Positions 29,028-38,360 are shown, counted from the stretch's first letter. The stretch is DNA of 64,000 nucleotides from Bryobacterales bacterium (GCA_026954325.1 JAIXKK010000034.1:1-64000); one strand, 5' to 3'. Notes: generated by a model from the letters alone, not told the origin. Numbers and translations are program-made.

Positions 29028-29923
29028 ACATCTCCGATATTCACGGAATCATTCCACCGATGGTCACTCCATTCCGGCCGCGGGATGGCATTGACGAGCA
29101 GGCGCACCGCGCCGAGGTGCGCTACCTGGCGGGCGCCGCGAAAGTGCATGGCCTGGCGGTGGGCGGCAGCACTGGAGAGGGACACACGCTTTCCACCGAT
29201 GAACTTCGCCGCATCACCGCCTGGACCGTGGAGGAAGCGCGGGGCCGCGTGCCGGTGATTGCCGGCATCATCACAAACAGCACGGCATCCGCGATTGAGC
29301 GGGCCAAGGCCGTGGGCGATCTTGGCGTGGCGGCGCTGCAGGTAACTCCGGTGCACTACGTGTTTCGCCCAGACGATGATTCCCTGCTCCGGTTCTTTTC
29401 TGAAATCGCCGGACAAAGCGGACTGCCGGTCATCATCTACAATGTCGTTCCCTGGTGCTATCTGCTGCCGCCGCTACTGGTACGAATCCTGCGCGATGTC
29501 GAAGGCGTGGTGGCCGTGAAGCAAAGCGCGAGCGACATGAAAGCCCTGGCCGATCTTCTGCTGCTTATCGGGGAGGCAGGCATCGAGAACCGCGTGCGCA
29601 TTCTCTCGGCAGTGGACGCCTTGCTCTATCCATCGTTTCAACTTGGCTCCCACGGCGCCGTGGCGGCGATTCTCACAGCCGCTCCCGAGTGGTGCGTGGC
29701 GCTATGGGACGCCGTCCAACAAGGGCGTCATGACGAGGCGCTTCTCCTACACAAGCGGCTACTGCGTCTTTGGAACGCTATCGACGCGCCGAATCTGCCC
29801 GCCAACGTGCGGACGGCAATGCGGCTACAGGGGCGTCATGGCGGCGTCCCTCGTCCACCGATGCCGGCCAGTTCGCCGGCACAAGAGCAACGCATACGAG
29901 AAGCCCTGGGTATCGCCTTGTAA
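29024..29923 (+). CDS. DapA-family aldolase/lyase
   Basis: The 299-residue TIM-barrel protein is a class I Schiff-base lyase of the dihydrodipicolinate synthase/N-acetylneuraminate lyase family: GGSTGEGHTLS for carboxylate binding, YNVVPW with the catalytic Tyr, and the Schiff-base Lys in VAVKQSASD. Coupling to an IclR regulator (ATGA overlap) and the absence of lysine genes argue for sugar-acid breakdown rather than lysine synthesis. The exact substrate is unknown. A TonB receptor remnant and an NHL protein follow. Confidence 0.88.
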   Translation: MNISDIHGIIPPMVTPFRPRDGIDEQAHRAEVRYLAGAAKVHGLAVGGSTGEGHTLSTDELRRITAWTVEEARGRVPVIAGIITNSTASAIERAKAVGDLGVAALQVTPVHYVFRPDDDSLLRFFSEIAGQSGLPVIIYNVVPWCYLLPPLLVRILRDVEGVVAVKQSASDMKALADLLLLIGEAGIENRVRILSAVDALLYPSFQLGSHGAVAAILTAAPEWCVALWDAVQQGRHDEALLLHKRLLRLWNAIDAPNLPANVRTAMRLQGRHGGVPRPPMPASSPAQEQRIREALGIAL

Positions 29924-29960
29924 TCCGGGGACCGGCTATCACCAGTGGCCCGAGGGAAGG

Positions 29961-30242
29961 ATGATGAAGCACCGAACGATTGCCGTGTTCTTCGCGGCGG
30001 CGCTCCCGGGCGGCGCCGGTGCGCGGCAGGCCTTTGGCCATTGCGCCGCCACCGGCTCCATCAGCGGACGAGTGACGGATCCCGCGGACGCGGCCGTGCC
30101 CAATGCGATCCGGTTCCTCCAGCCGGGCAGGTTCACCGGAATAGTCCCGGCGCAAGGACCTGCCTTGATCATCCCCGCGGCAGGCGCCGCCCCTGCCAAC
30201 CTTCCGCGCCAGGTTCAATTGGCCGGCCGCGTGATTTCTTGA
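29961..30242 (+). pseudogene. Internally deleted TonB-dependent receptor
   Basis: The 93-residue frame has a signal-like N-terminus and then GSISGRVTDPADAAVPNA, the start of the carboxypeptidase-regulatory-like domain that opens acidobacterial TonB receptors of about 1,000-1,200 residues. It jumps directly to a C-terminus of the type that closes such barrels (NLPRQVQLAGRVIS, compare the common RQxQFxLRxxF ending). Plug and barrel are missing. The frame is intact, so a clean internal deletion of about 3 kb is likely. GGGAAGG precedes the ATGs at 29961 and 29964. Confidence 0.6.
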
Positions 30243-30248
30243 GATCCC

Positions 30249-31478
30249 ATGAAAACGAAACGCCACTTCCTTGTAAGAACAACGAAGCCGCTGATAGCGA
30301 TGATGATCGCCTTCCTCCCACTGGCGGTCAGCGGCGAGGTTTCCGAGCGGCCCATCATTTCTCCTTCCCTGGCGCGACTTGGTCCGGGAGCCACTGAGCA
30401 GTTTCATGTGAGCATTTCGGGCCAGGCCGCGCGCGCTCCTCGTTGGACCGTGAACGGCGTCCCCGGGGGCAATGCAACCATAGGGCGAATCTCTGCTTCC
30501 GGACTCTACACGGCCCCCGCCGCGATCCCTTCCCCGCGGGAGATTCACATCGGCGCGAGCATACAGACGCCCGCTTCGCTTCACGCGTGGGCGACGGTTG
30601 TGATGGGAACAGGAAATCCCACCTACAAGATGGTTTCCCGCTTTGGCGAAAAGGGCTCCGGCGCGGGAAAGTTCATTGATCCTCACGCCGTCGCCATCGG
30701 CCGCGACGGGAACCTCGTCATTGTCGATTCCGTTCCGGCCCACGTATACCGCTACACGAAACAAGGCCAGTATCTCGGCGAAATCGGCTCCGGCCCCGGG
30801 AGCGGGCCGGGGCAGTTCGACGGTCCGCGAGACGTGCAGGTGGACCACGAAGGGAACATCTTCATCGCGGATGGCAACAACGGACGGATCCAGGTGTTCA
30901 GCCCGTCCGGCAAGCTTCTCCGCATGTTTGGCGGCAAGGGGAAGGCGCCCGGAGAAATGCTGCGGGTTCACGCCATCTGGTTCGGAAAGGCCGGCCGGCT
31001 GTACGCCGCCGATGTGGACAACAGCCGCATCATGGTTTACAGCCACGAAGGCAAATTCCTCTTCGAGTGGGGGAAAGACGGCCGGGCTCCGGGCGAATTT
31101 CACGCGCCCCACGGGCTCGGTGGAGACGCCAATGGAGATCTGTTTGTCTCCAATTACTACGGGCCCTGCCAGAAATTCACCGGCGACGGCCACTTCCTCC
31201 TCGAGTTTGCGCCGGCGAGCCAGACGGGCGGCGCCACCCACTGGCACGCCATGACCAGCGACCGCTGGGGCGATGCTTATCTCATGTCACGCGACAAGCA
31301 GAACCGCAACAGCATCATGAAATTCAACAACAGCGGAACCTTTGTGACCAGTTGGCCGCCCTTGCGCGATGCCAAGGAGTGGGGCGTCAAAGCGGCCACG
31401 GTCGACCGCGACGGGACCATCTACGTGTGCGTGGAGTCGAAGCAGCAAGTAGGTATTGAAGTATACCGCGAGGAGTGA
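30249..31478 (+). CDS. Exported NHL-repeat beta-propeller protein
   Basis: The 409-residue protein has a signal peptide (ending PLAVSGE), an Ig-like N-terminal segment (TEQFHVSISG, WTVNGVPGG, ISASGLYTAP), then NHL/SMP-type propeller blades (FIDPHAVAIGRDGNLVIVDS, FDGPRDVQVDHEGNIFIADG, MLRVHAIWF, FHAPHGLGGDANGDLFVSN). Similar proteins bind ligands or act as lactonase-like enzymes, but no catalytic residues can be assigned. It starts 6 bases after the receptor remnant, so it belongs to the iclR-lyase transcription unit. The 3' end is convergent with psuG, 6 bases apart. Confidence 0.8.
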   Translation: MKTKRHFLVRTTKPLIAMMIAFLPLAVSGEVSERPIISPSLARLGPGATEQFHVSISGQAARAPRWTVNGVPGGNATIGRISASGLYTAPAAIPSPREIHIGASIQTPASLHAWATVVMGTGNPTYKMVSRFGEKGSGAGKFIDPHAVAIGRDGNLVIVDSVPAHVYRYTKQGQYLGEIGSGPGSGPGQFDGPRDVQVDHEGNIFIADGNNGRIQVFSPSGKLLRMFGGKGKAPGEMLRVHAIWFGKAGRLYAADVDNSRIMVYSHEGKFLFEWGKDGRAPGEFHAPHGLGGDANGDLFVSNYYGPCQKFTGDGHFLLEFAPASQTGGATHWHAMTSDRWGDAYLMSRDKQNRNSIMKFNNSGTFVTSWPPLRDAKEWGVKAATVDRDGTIYVCVESKQQVGIEVYREE

Positions 31479-31484
31479 TGCGAT

Positions 31485-32402
31485 TCAGGCGCTCCGTCTC
31501 AGCGCCACGGCAATTTCCGCTCCCACCGAAGCGTTGTTCCGGATCAGGGCCACGTTGGCTCGCAGACTTCGGCCGCCGGTCTCTTCCTTGATGGCGCCGA
31601 GCAGAAACGGGGTGACCGCCTTCCCGGCGACTTCGGTCTCCCGGATTCGCGCCAGGGCCTTTCCGATCGCGGCTCGCGTCTCCTCCTCGGGAAGCGCATC
31701 CTCTTCCGGCACGGGCACGCCCACCAGCATGCCGCCGTTCATTCCCAGGCTCATTTTGGCTTCGAAGGCTCGCGCGATCTCCTCCGGTCCCCGCGCCACC
31801 CAAGCGCTTTTCACGCCGCTGCGGCGGGAATAAAACAGCGGGAACTCCGCGGCGCGCCATGTGGCCACCGGCGTCCGCATCGTCTCCAGGTATTCGAGGG
31901 TGGCCGGAACATCCATGAACGCTTTCGTCCCGGCGCACACCGTGATCACCGAATATGCGGCAATCGCCTGCAAATCCGCCGAGATGTCGAAATCCTTCGC
32001 CGCCAGCGGCCCCACCCCGCCGATGCCTCCCGTGACAAAGACGCGGATCCCGGCGGCTTCCGAGATCGCGATGCTCGCTCCGGCGGTTACGGCCGCGTGC
32101 GCCTGGCGCGCCACAACCAGGGGGAGTTCCCGCTCCCCGGCTTTTTCCACCTCCCTGCTTGTGGCGAACAACTCAATCTGGCCGGCGCTCAAGCCAACGA
32201 CAACCTCGCCCGCCACCACTCCAAGCGTGGCCGGGACCGCGCCGTGCCGCCGCACAATCCGCTCCACCTCGAGCGCGGTCTCGACGTTCACCGGGTACGG
32301 CATTCCATGCGCAATGATCGTCGACTCGAGCGCCACCACCGGAGCGCCGTCCCCAAGCGCCTGCTGTACACGCGCGTCTATTACGAAGCGTTCCCTTCTC
32401 AT
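31485..32402 (-). CDS. psuG: Pseudouridine-5'-phosphate glycosidase
   Basis: The 305-residue protein matches PsuG, which splits pseudouridine 5'-phosphate into uracil and ribose 5-phosphate. Family segments: ALESTIIAHGMPYP near residue 25, LGVVAGEVVVGL, DISADL and VCAGTKAFMDVPATLEYLET. No psuK kinase is adjacent; PfkB kinases elsewhere could serve. Its start overlaps the upstream glycosyltransferase stop by 4 bases (ATGA). Confidence 0.93.
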   Translation of the reverse strand: MRRERFVIDARVQQALGDGAPVVALESTIIAHGMPYPVNVETALEVERIVRRHGAVPATLGVVAGEVVVGLSAGQIELFATSREVEKAGERELPLVVARQAHAAVTAGASIAISEAAGIRVFVTGGIGGVGPLAAKDFDISADLQAIAAYSVITVCAGTKAFMDVPATLEYLETMRTPVATWRAAEFPLFYSRRSGVKSAWVARGPEEIARAFEAKMSLGMNGGMLVGVPVPEEDALPEEETRAAIGKALARIRETEVAGKAVTPFLLGAIKEETGGRSLRANVALIRNNASVGAEIAVALRRSA

Positions 32403-33106
32403 GCGCTCCTCGATACCGCCAGTTTAAAGATCGTCCAGATGATTTTCCAGCCCGCGCGCAGGCTCGCGGCCCAGTTGCCGGATACCTTGTTTTCCCCGGC
32501 GGCGCGGACCCTGGAGGAAACCGGGACCTCGAGGATCCGCAAGCCATGCCGGATCGCGCGCAACTGCATCTCGACGGTCCATCCGTAATTGTGGTCCTTC
32601 ATCCCCAACCGCCGGAGCGATGCTGTTCGAATCGCGCGGAAAGGCCCCAGGTCGGTGTACCGGAATCCGTAAATCCATCGAACCAACGTGCACGCAACCG
32701 TGTTGCCGAACTCCTGATGCGGCAGTAACGCTCCCGGTTCGGCATGGCCCAATGTGCGGGAACCGATTACCAGGTCCGCGCGTCCTTCCCAGATAGGAGA
32801 AAGCAAACGTTCGGCCTCGCGCGCGTCCTCGCTTGCATCCGCTTGCATGAAAACGATCGCTTCACATTGCGGCGGCAAATCGCGAATCGCTCGCAGGCAT
32901 GCCGCGCCGTATCCCCGTTCGGGTTCGCTAACCACAACGGCTCCGTGCCGGCGGGCAATGTCCGCCGTGCGGTCCGTCGAGCCATTATCGGCCACGATAA
33001 CGGTGTCAAATATTCCCGAGGGGATTTCCGGCAGCATCGCGCCGAGCACGTCCTCTTCGTTGAGTGCCGGTATGATGAGCGTGGTTGATCGGCGGCTGAC
33101 CCTCAT
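32399..33106 (-). CDS. Family 2 glycosyltransferase (DPM/undecaprenyl type)
   Basis: The 235-residue protein has a GT-A fold N-terminus: TTLIIPALNEEDVLG, VADNGSTDRTADIA, and an acidic metal site in FMQADASEDA. TDLGPFRAIR and NYGWTVEMQLRA match the dolichol-phosphate-mannose-synthase-like group that makes polyprenyl-phosphate sugars or transfers sugars. No C-terminal transmembrane segments. The ATG at 33106 gives the normal N-terminus; ATG at 33124 is possible but directly follows its GGAAGG. It is coupled to psuG by ATGA overlap, with no obvious metabolic link. Confidence 0.85.
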   Translation of the reverse strand: MRVSRRSTTLIIPALNEEDVLGAMLPEIPSGIFDTVIVADNGSTDRTADIARRHGAVVVSEPERGYGAACLRAIRDLPPQCEAIVFMQADASEDAREAERLLSPIWEGRADLVIGSRTLGHAEPGALLPHQEFGNTVACTLVRWIYGFRYTDLGPFRAIRTASLRRLGMKDHNYGWTVEMQLRAIRHGLRILEVPVSSRVRAAGENKVSGNWAASLRAGWKIIWTIFKLAVSRSA

Positions 33107-33150
33107 GCTGTAATGAAGAAACATCCTTCCGGGCTTAGGAGTACCGATCG

Positions 33151-33753
33151 ATGAATGAAGAAACCGGCAGCCCCCCGACGGTTGCGCCAGTTGCCGCGGC
33201 TTCCGGTCACGCCTCCGCTCCACCGCAAAAATCCGCCTTCGCCATGACGCTGTCCTGGCTGCGCGATCTGATGCTTTCCGTGGTGATCGCGATCGTAGTG
33301 ATTCTCTTCCTCTACCAACCGGTGAAGGTGGAAGGAACCAGCATGATGCCGTCGCTGGTGGACCAGGAGCGGATCTTTATCAACAAATTCGTTTACAAGT
33401 TCGGCATTGGAGACATCCAGCGCGGCGACATGATTGTTTTTCATTTCCCCGCCGATCCCTCGAAATCGTACATCAAGCGCGTCATCGGCCTGCCGGGCGA
33501 CACCATCGCCGTGGAGGACGGTGTTGTCTATGTCAACGGAAAACGCCTGGATGAGACGTACGTTCCCGACGAATACCGTGACCGGCAATCCATTCCCCTG
33601 CTGAGGGTGCCCGCCGAACATTATTATGTCCTCGGCGATCACCGCACTTCGTCGAACGACAGCCGCGCGTGGGGGCCCGTGCACCGGCAGTACATCTATG
33701 GCAAGGCTGTCTTCGTGTACTGGCCGCTCGAGAAAATGGGCATTCTGCGGTAG
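33151..33753 (+). CDS. lepB: Signal peptidase I
   Basis: The 200-residue membrane protease removes Sec signal peptides. It has one transmembrane helix (about 40-56), catalytic Ser64 in GTSMMPSL and Lys109 in SYIKRVIGLPGD, plus the family boxes RGDMIVF and LGDHRTSSNDSR. An Ala/Pro-rich cytoplasmic N-terminus precedes the helix. AGGAG lies 9 bases upstream of the ATG. It is transcribed alone, divergent from the glycosyltransferase. Confidence 0.96.
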   Translation: MNEETGSPPTVAPVAAASGHASAPPQKSAFAMTLSWLRDLMLSVVIAIVVILFLYQPVKVEGTSMMPSLVDQERIFINKFVYKFGIGDIQRGDMIVFHFPADPSKSYIKRVIGLPGDTIAVEDGVVYVNGKRLDETYVPDEYRDRQSIPLLRVPAEHYYVLGDHRTSSNDSRAWGPVHRQYIYGKAVFVYWPLEKMGILR

Positions 33754-33764
33754 GGCCTCCCCTC

Positions 33765-33983
33765 TCATTTGCGCCCCATCAGCCAGAACACGGCGCTCAA
33801 TACCAGGCTGATCAGCAGGCAGGTCATCAGGGGGAAGTAAAATACCGCATTCTTGCCCTTGTAGACGATGTCTCCCGGCAGCCTGCCGGCGCGGAACGGC
33901 AGCCGTCCCCCGAGCATCAGCAACAAACCCACCACTGCGATGAGGAGCCCAAGAATAACCAGCGACCGTCCCAGCCCTTCCAT
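33765..33983 (-). CDS. DUF2905-type small membrane protein
   Basis: The 72-residue protein has two hydrophobic helices (SLVILGLLIAVVGLLLML and FPLMTCLLISLVLSAVF) separated by the conserved loop GRLPFRAGRLPGDI, the hallmark of the DUF2905 family. Function is unknown. It lies 3 bases after the xylose isomerase stop on the same strand and is convergent with lepB. Confidence 0.85.
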   Translation of the reverse strand: MEGLGRSLVILGLLIAVVGLLLMLGGRLPFRAGRLPGDIVYKGKNAVFYFPLMTCLLISLVLSAVFWLMGRK

Positions 33984-33986
33984 GCG

Positions 33987-35225
33987 CTATACCGAATAGC
34001 TCCGGCCCTTGTGCATTCCCAGCAGTATCTGGAACAGCCGGTGGCCGATCAGTTCGTGCAACGTGAGCAGTTCCTTGTTCGCCTCGGTGATTTCGCGCAC
34101 GTCCCTGGCATCCTTCACCACGCCACCAGCCTTGAGGGCGCCGGTGGCCTCGCGAATCACCGCATCTTCCATCACTTCCCCCGCCATTTCCCACAGCGAG
34201 ATGAACCGGTCCACGGCGGTGGGGAAACTCACGGAAAAAACCCCGTGGTTGCTGGTGGTGCGAGGCGGCTTATAGTCCAGATTAAAGGGGCCGTTGTAGC
34301 CGTGGCCGCGCAGCAGCACCAGCACGTTCAGCCAATCGAGCGGATTGATCAGACCCACCGCAATGTCCACATCGTGCTTCAGGCGATACCCGTCATTGAT
34401 ATCGAAGTGCCAGAGCTTGCCGCACAACAGCGCCCGCGCCAGCGCCGCCCGGGGAGCCGCGCCCCACATCAGTTCATGCAGGTATTCCGGATTGAGCCCC
34501 ACCATCTCCGGGTGCGCCAGCAGGCCCGAGGAGATGAACGCCAGCATCGCATCGGAAGTAGGCAGCAGGATCTCCGCCTGCGGCTCGAAGGGCTTCGCCT
34601 CCAAACAATGCTTCAGCGTGGGGCGGCCCATCCTGGCGGCGATCCCGATATCCGCCGCGCAGGCGGCATTGAGCCCCTCGGCATACCAGCGCAGTGTTTG
34701 TGTCTCTTCCACGGCGCCTTGAATCTGGTAGCCGAGCGAACCAGGCCAGTAGACGGCATACCGCGCTCCCAACTGGTGGCCGATCTTCACGGTGTTGCCA
34801 AGCCGCGAGGCTGCGTATTCCCGCACGCTGCCGGCCTCGGCGGCCGGACCCGCGGCGAACACGGCATGGAAAAACGTCTCCGTCGTCACCATCGAACAGG
34901 CCACGCCGTTTTCCCGCAGCGTGTTTCCGATTCGCTCGACGATGGCGTCCTGCTCTCCGGTAAATAGCGACTCCGTGGGAATGACATCGGTGTCGTGCGT
35001 GGTCCAGTGCCCGATGCCGGTCTCACCATAGTGGCGAATCACTTCCTCGAAACTCACGGGCTTCCGGGTGGGCGCGTGAAACAAAGCCTGTCCTTCGTAC
35101 GCCGCCGCCCACTGCGGGCCGGAGATGAAATACTTGCGGCGTTGCTCCGGCGTGTAGCTGCCTCCGCAGGCTCGGGCAAGGCGATCGACCAGCGCTCGTT
35201 GCTCGGAAACGGGTATGGGCTTCAT
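33987..35225 (-). CDS. xylA: Xylose isomerase family protein
   Basis: The 412-residue TIM-barrel protein aligns by eye with the shorter actinobacterial-type xylose isomerases: THDTDVIP for the catalytic His/Asp, CLEAKPFEPQAEILLPT, VGLNPEYLHELM and HFDINDGY for metal ligands, and FNLDYKPPRT near the C-terminus. It would convert xylose to xylulose or act on a related aldose. No xylulokinase is adjacent. The C-terminal part contains the extra helical stretch of the family. AAGG precedes the ATG closely. Confidence 0.85.
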   Translation of the reverse strand: MKPIPVSEQRALVDRLARACGGSYTPEQRRKYFISGPQWAAAYEGQALFHAPTRKPVSFEEVIRHYGETGIGHWTTHDTDVIPTESLFTGEQDAIVERIGNTLRENGVACSMVTTETFFHAVFAAGPAAEAGSVREYAASRLGNTVKIGHQLGARYAVYWPGSLGYQIQGAVEETQTLRWYAEGLNAACAADIGIAARMGRPTLKHCLEAKPFEPQAEILLPTSDAMLAFISSGLLAHPEMVGLNPEYLHELMWGAAPRAALARALLCGKLWHFDINDGYRLKHDVDIAVGLINPLDWLNVLVLLRGHGYNGPFNLDYKPPRTTSNHGVFSVSFPTAVDRFISLWEMAGEVMEDAVIREATGALKAGGVVKDARDVREITEANKELLTLHELIGHRLFQILLGMHKGRSYSV

Positions 35226-35344
35226 GGATGAACCTTCATCATAGCTTTATCGCGCCATGAGGAAATCACATGGCGGCTCCCTTTCCTCCGGCGGAGCATC
35301 CACCCGCTGGAAGTTCTATGATGGTGTGAAGGAAAAAACCGTCT

Positions 35345-37657
35345 ATGAAAGCCCGGAGCCTGTTGTGTCTCCTATTGCCCTTCTTCCTGCTCGTGGTCTC
35401 CTGTTCGCGGGATCCCGAGAAGGTGAAGAGAGCCTACGTCGAGCGGGGAAACGAATACTTCAAGAACGGGAAGTATAAAGAAGCCTCCATTATGTACCGC
35501 AGCGCGCTCAAGAAGGATATGCGCTATGGTGAGGCCTACTACCGCCTCGGCCTGGCCGAACTGAAACTGGGGCGGATTGGAGACGCCGTGCGCAGCCTGC
35601 GCCGCGGCCTCGAACTTCAACCGGACAATCTCGACGCCGCCACGCAGCTTGCCGATATCTACCTGCTCGTGTTTCTCAAGGATTCGAAGAACGCCGGCGA
35701 CTACCGCAAGGAACTCGAAAACATCGGCGCAAGGGCTCTCCGCAAGGATCCGAAGTCATTCCTGGGATTGCGCATCAAGGGTTACCTGGCTGTTTCCGAC
35801 AAGGACGTTCCGCAAGCCCTCAAGTACTTCCAGGCCGCGCAGGAGGTGCGGCCGTTCGCCAAGGAGACCATCCTTCCGCTGGTGGAATCGCTCGCCGCCG
35901 GCAACCGCTTCCCCGAAGCCGAAAAGCTTGCCTTCGAGATGATCCAAAGGGATAAGACCTTCCCCAATATTTACGATTGGCTCTATGTGCGCTATATCGG
36001 GCTCAACCGCACGGAGGATGCCGGGAAGGTCTATATTGCCAAGGTCAACAACAATCCGGCGCAGCCGTTCTATGTTCTTCAACTCGCGGGGCACTATTTC
36101 CTCATGAGAAACCGTCCGGATATGGAGAAGGCTCTTCAGCGGATTACCTCCAATCCCAAGGACTTCCCCCTCGGACACGCGCAGGTGGGCGATTTTTATT
36201 ACCGCATCCGCGATATCGACTCCGCCGTCAGGATGTACGAGGAAGGACTCCGTCTGGCGCGGGCCGCCGATCAGAAGGCGATGTACCAGAAGCGCCTCGT
36301 GGAAACAATGGTCGCCAGGGGGCGGAAGCAGGAAGCTCTCGACCTCATCGCGCAGGTGCTGAAGTCGAATCCCAAGGACTATGAGGCGGTGGCCATGCGC
36401 GCCTCGCTCTGGCTTCAGGACGGCTCCAAGGACAAGGTGCAAACCGCGATATCGGAGCTGAACTCCGTCATCGTGCGCAACCCCGAGAATTTCGTGCTGA
36501 GGTACAACCTCGGCCGCGCCTATGTCGCCAAGGGAGACATCGAACAGGCTCGCATTCAGTTCCAGGAAGCCATCAAGTACCGCGCCGATTACACGCCCGC
36601 CCGGCTGGCCCTGGCCCAGCTCAGCCTTGCGAAGAACGAGTTCACCAAGGCTCTCCAGTCGGCGGAGGACATCCTCGCTTATGACCCGAACAACATCACC
36701 GCCCTCATGGTGCGGACCAGTTCCCGCATGGGCCTGGGCGATCTCCCCACCGCGCGTATGGAGTTGACGCGCGTACTCTCCGCCAATGGGAACTACCCTG
36801 ACGCCCTGTTCCAGATGGGCGTCCTGAACTTCCAGGAAAAGAAATATGAGGAGGCGCGGGAGAACTTCCTCCGGCTGCAGAAGGTGGCGCCCAATGATCC
36901 GCGCGGCCTCGTGGGGCGTGTCGAAACGCTGGCGGGAATCAAGGAATTCGATAAGGCCATCCAACTGCTTCAGGATGACCTGAAGCAGAATCCGAACCGT
37001 TCTTTCTACAGGTTGGCTCTCGCCAATGTGGCGGTCCGCGCGCAAAAATATGACCTCGCCGTCCAGGAATACCGCAACCTCCTCGAGAAGAGTCCCAACA
37101 GCTTCGATGTTCAAATCCGGCTTGCGGAAGCCTACCGGCTCAAGGGAGACATGGCCGCCGCCGAGCGCGAGTTCGTGAAGGCCAAGAATCTCAATTCGAA
37201 TGACGCGGTCGCCTATATCCGCCTCGCGCTCATTTACGAATCGGAAGGTAAACGCCAGCAGGCTCGGCCGCTCTATGAGCAGATTCTTAAGATTGAACCC
37301 GACAATCCGATTGCCCTGAACAATCTGGCGTTCATCTTTGCCGAGACCGGCGGCGATCTGGATCAGGCTTTGACCATGGCCCAAAAAGCCAAGGCGAAGG
37401 TGCCTAATGAGCCCAGCATCTCCGACACGCTTGGCTGGATCTACACAAAGAAGAATTTGAGCGACCCCGCCATCAAGATCTTCCGTGAGTTGGTGGAAAA
37501 GGACGCCAAGAATCCGCTCTTCCGCTACCATCTCGCCGTCGCCCTGGCCCAGAAGGGGGACAAGCCATCGGCCAGGAAGGAGTGCGAAATCGCGCTCAGG
37601 AACAACCCCACCCAGGAAGACATGGCGAAAATCAAGGAACTCATGGCGCGAATCTGA
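35345..37657 (+). CDS. Large TPR-repeat lipoprotein (PEP-CTERM PrsT-like)
   Basis: The 770-residue protein has a lipoprotein signal with lipobox VVSC at about residue 20, followed almost entirely by tandem tetratricopeptide repeats from about 25 to the end (for example NGKYKEASIMYRSALKKD, KGDIEQARIQFQEAIKY, NPIALNNLAFIFAETGGDLDQAL, SISDTLGWIYTKK). The composition and the final NNLA and DTLGW units resemble the TPR lipoprotein of exosortase/PEP-CTERM systems. The next gene, 19 bases on, is a CAAX-related protease of the same system type. It is a likely outer-membrane scaffold for exopolysaccharide or protein sorting. Confidence 0.82.
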   Translation: MKARSLLCLLLPFFLLVVSCSRDPEKVKRAYVERGNEYFKNGKYKEASIMYRSALKKDMRYGEAYYRLGLAELKLGRIGDAVRSLRRGLELQPDNLDAATQLADIYLLVFLKDSKNAGDYRKELENIGARALRKDPKSFLGLRIKGYLAVSDKDVPQALKYFQAAQEVRPFAKETILPLVESLAAGNRFPEAEKLAFEMIQRDKTFPNIYDWLYVRYIGLNRTEDAGKVYIAKVNNNPAQPFYVLQLAGHYFLMRNRPDMEKALQRITSNPKDFPLGHAQVGDFYYRIRDIDSAVRMYEEGLRLARAADQKAMYQKRLVETMVARGRKQEALDLIAQVLKSNPKDYEAVAMRASLWLQDGSKDKVQTAISELNSVIVRNPENFVLRYNLGRAYVAKGDIEQARIQFQEAIKYRADYTPARLALAQLSLAKNEFTKALQSAEDILAYDPNNITALMVRTSSRMGLGDLPTARMELTRVLSANGNYPDALFQMGVLNFQEKKYEEARENFLRLQKVAPNDPRGLVGRVETLAGIKEFDKAIQLLQDDLKQNPNRSFYRLALANVAVRAQKYDLAVQEYRNLLEKSPNSFDVQIRLAEAYRLKGDMAAAEREFVKAKNLNSNDAVAYIRLALIYESEGKRQQARPLYEQILKIEPDNPIALNNLAFIFAETGGDLDQALTMAQKAKAKVPNEPSISDTLGWIYTKKNLSDPAIKIFRELVEKDAKNPLFRYHLAVALAQKGDKPSARKECEIALRNNPTQEDMAKIKELMARI

Positions 37658-37676
37658 TTCCGGATACCCACTCCCG

Positions 37677-38333
37677 ATGGCCGGTTCACTGCCCTACGTT
37701 CTTCCGTTCTTCACTTTTCTGGTCCTTCTCGCCCTCGACGGCAGGACCGGTCTTTCGCCTGCCGCGGATTACGCGCTCCGCGTGGTGTTGCTTTCCGCCG
37801 TGTTGTGGTTCGCGTCCCGCAAAGTCATCGGCCTGCGGGTGCGGCACTGGGCCGGCTCATTGGCTTTGGGGTTGCTTACCTTCGCCATATGGGTCGCCCC
37901 GGATCTGATTGCTCCAGGCTGGCGGCAAACGGTGCTGTTTCACAATTTTCTGATCGGCGCCGCTCCCGCGCCGGCGGGCGGCTACGCGGGCCTTTCCGCC
38001 GCCGCTTTGTCGTTTCGCGCTTTGCGCGCGGTGGTGCTGGTGCCCATCATCGAAGAATTGTTCTGGCGCGCATGGTTGATGCGCTGGCTCATCAAACCGG
38101 ATTTCCTCTCCGTTCCCCTCGGCGCCTTCACCGCGCAGTCCTTCTGGATTTCCGCCGTGTTGTTTGCCGCCGAACATGGAACCTATTGGGATGTCGGGCT
38201 TGTGGCCGGGATTCTCTACAACTGGTGGATGGTTCGCACCAAGAGCCTCGGCGATTGCATTTTCCTTCACTCCGTCACCAATGCCGCCCTGTCGGCATAC
38301 GTGCTTCTTTCCGGCAACTGGCGGTACTGGTAG
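37677..38333 (+). CDS. CAAX prenyl protease-related membrane protease (PEP-CTERM associated)
   Basis: The 218-residue polytopic protein contains all three CPBP/Abi protease motifs: EExxxR at E126/E127/R131 (PIIEELFWRAWL), FxxxH ending at H167 (FAAEHG) and HxxxN at H198/N202 (LHSVTN). The C-terminal half resembles the exosortase-linked family named CAAX prenyl protease-related protein. It follows the TPR lipoprotein by 19 bases, and that pairing supports a PEP-CTERM-type sorting context. No exosortase gene or PEP-CTERM protein was found in the window. Confidence 0.85.
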   Translation: MAGSLPYVLPFFTFLVLLALDGRTGLSPAADYALRVVLLSAVLWFASRKVIGLRVRHWAGSLALGLLTFAIWVAPDLIAPGWRQTVLFHNFLIGAAPAPAGGYAGLSAAALSFRALRAVVLVPIIEELFWRAWLMRWLIKPDFLSVPLGAFTAQSFWISAVLFAAEHGTYWDVGLVAGILYNWWMVRTKSLGDCIFLHSVTNAALSAYVLLSGNWRYW

Positions 38334-38360
38334 GCGCCGGCCATGCGAAAATGATAGGGA

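Noticed and set aside
29024..29923. True dihydrodipicolinate synthase (lysine pathway dapA)
   Set aside because: It is coupled to an IclR regulator and a receptor remnant and no lysine genes are nearby, so sugar-acid lysis is more likely.
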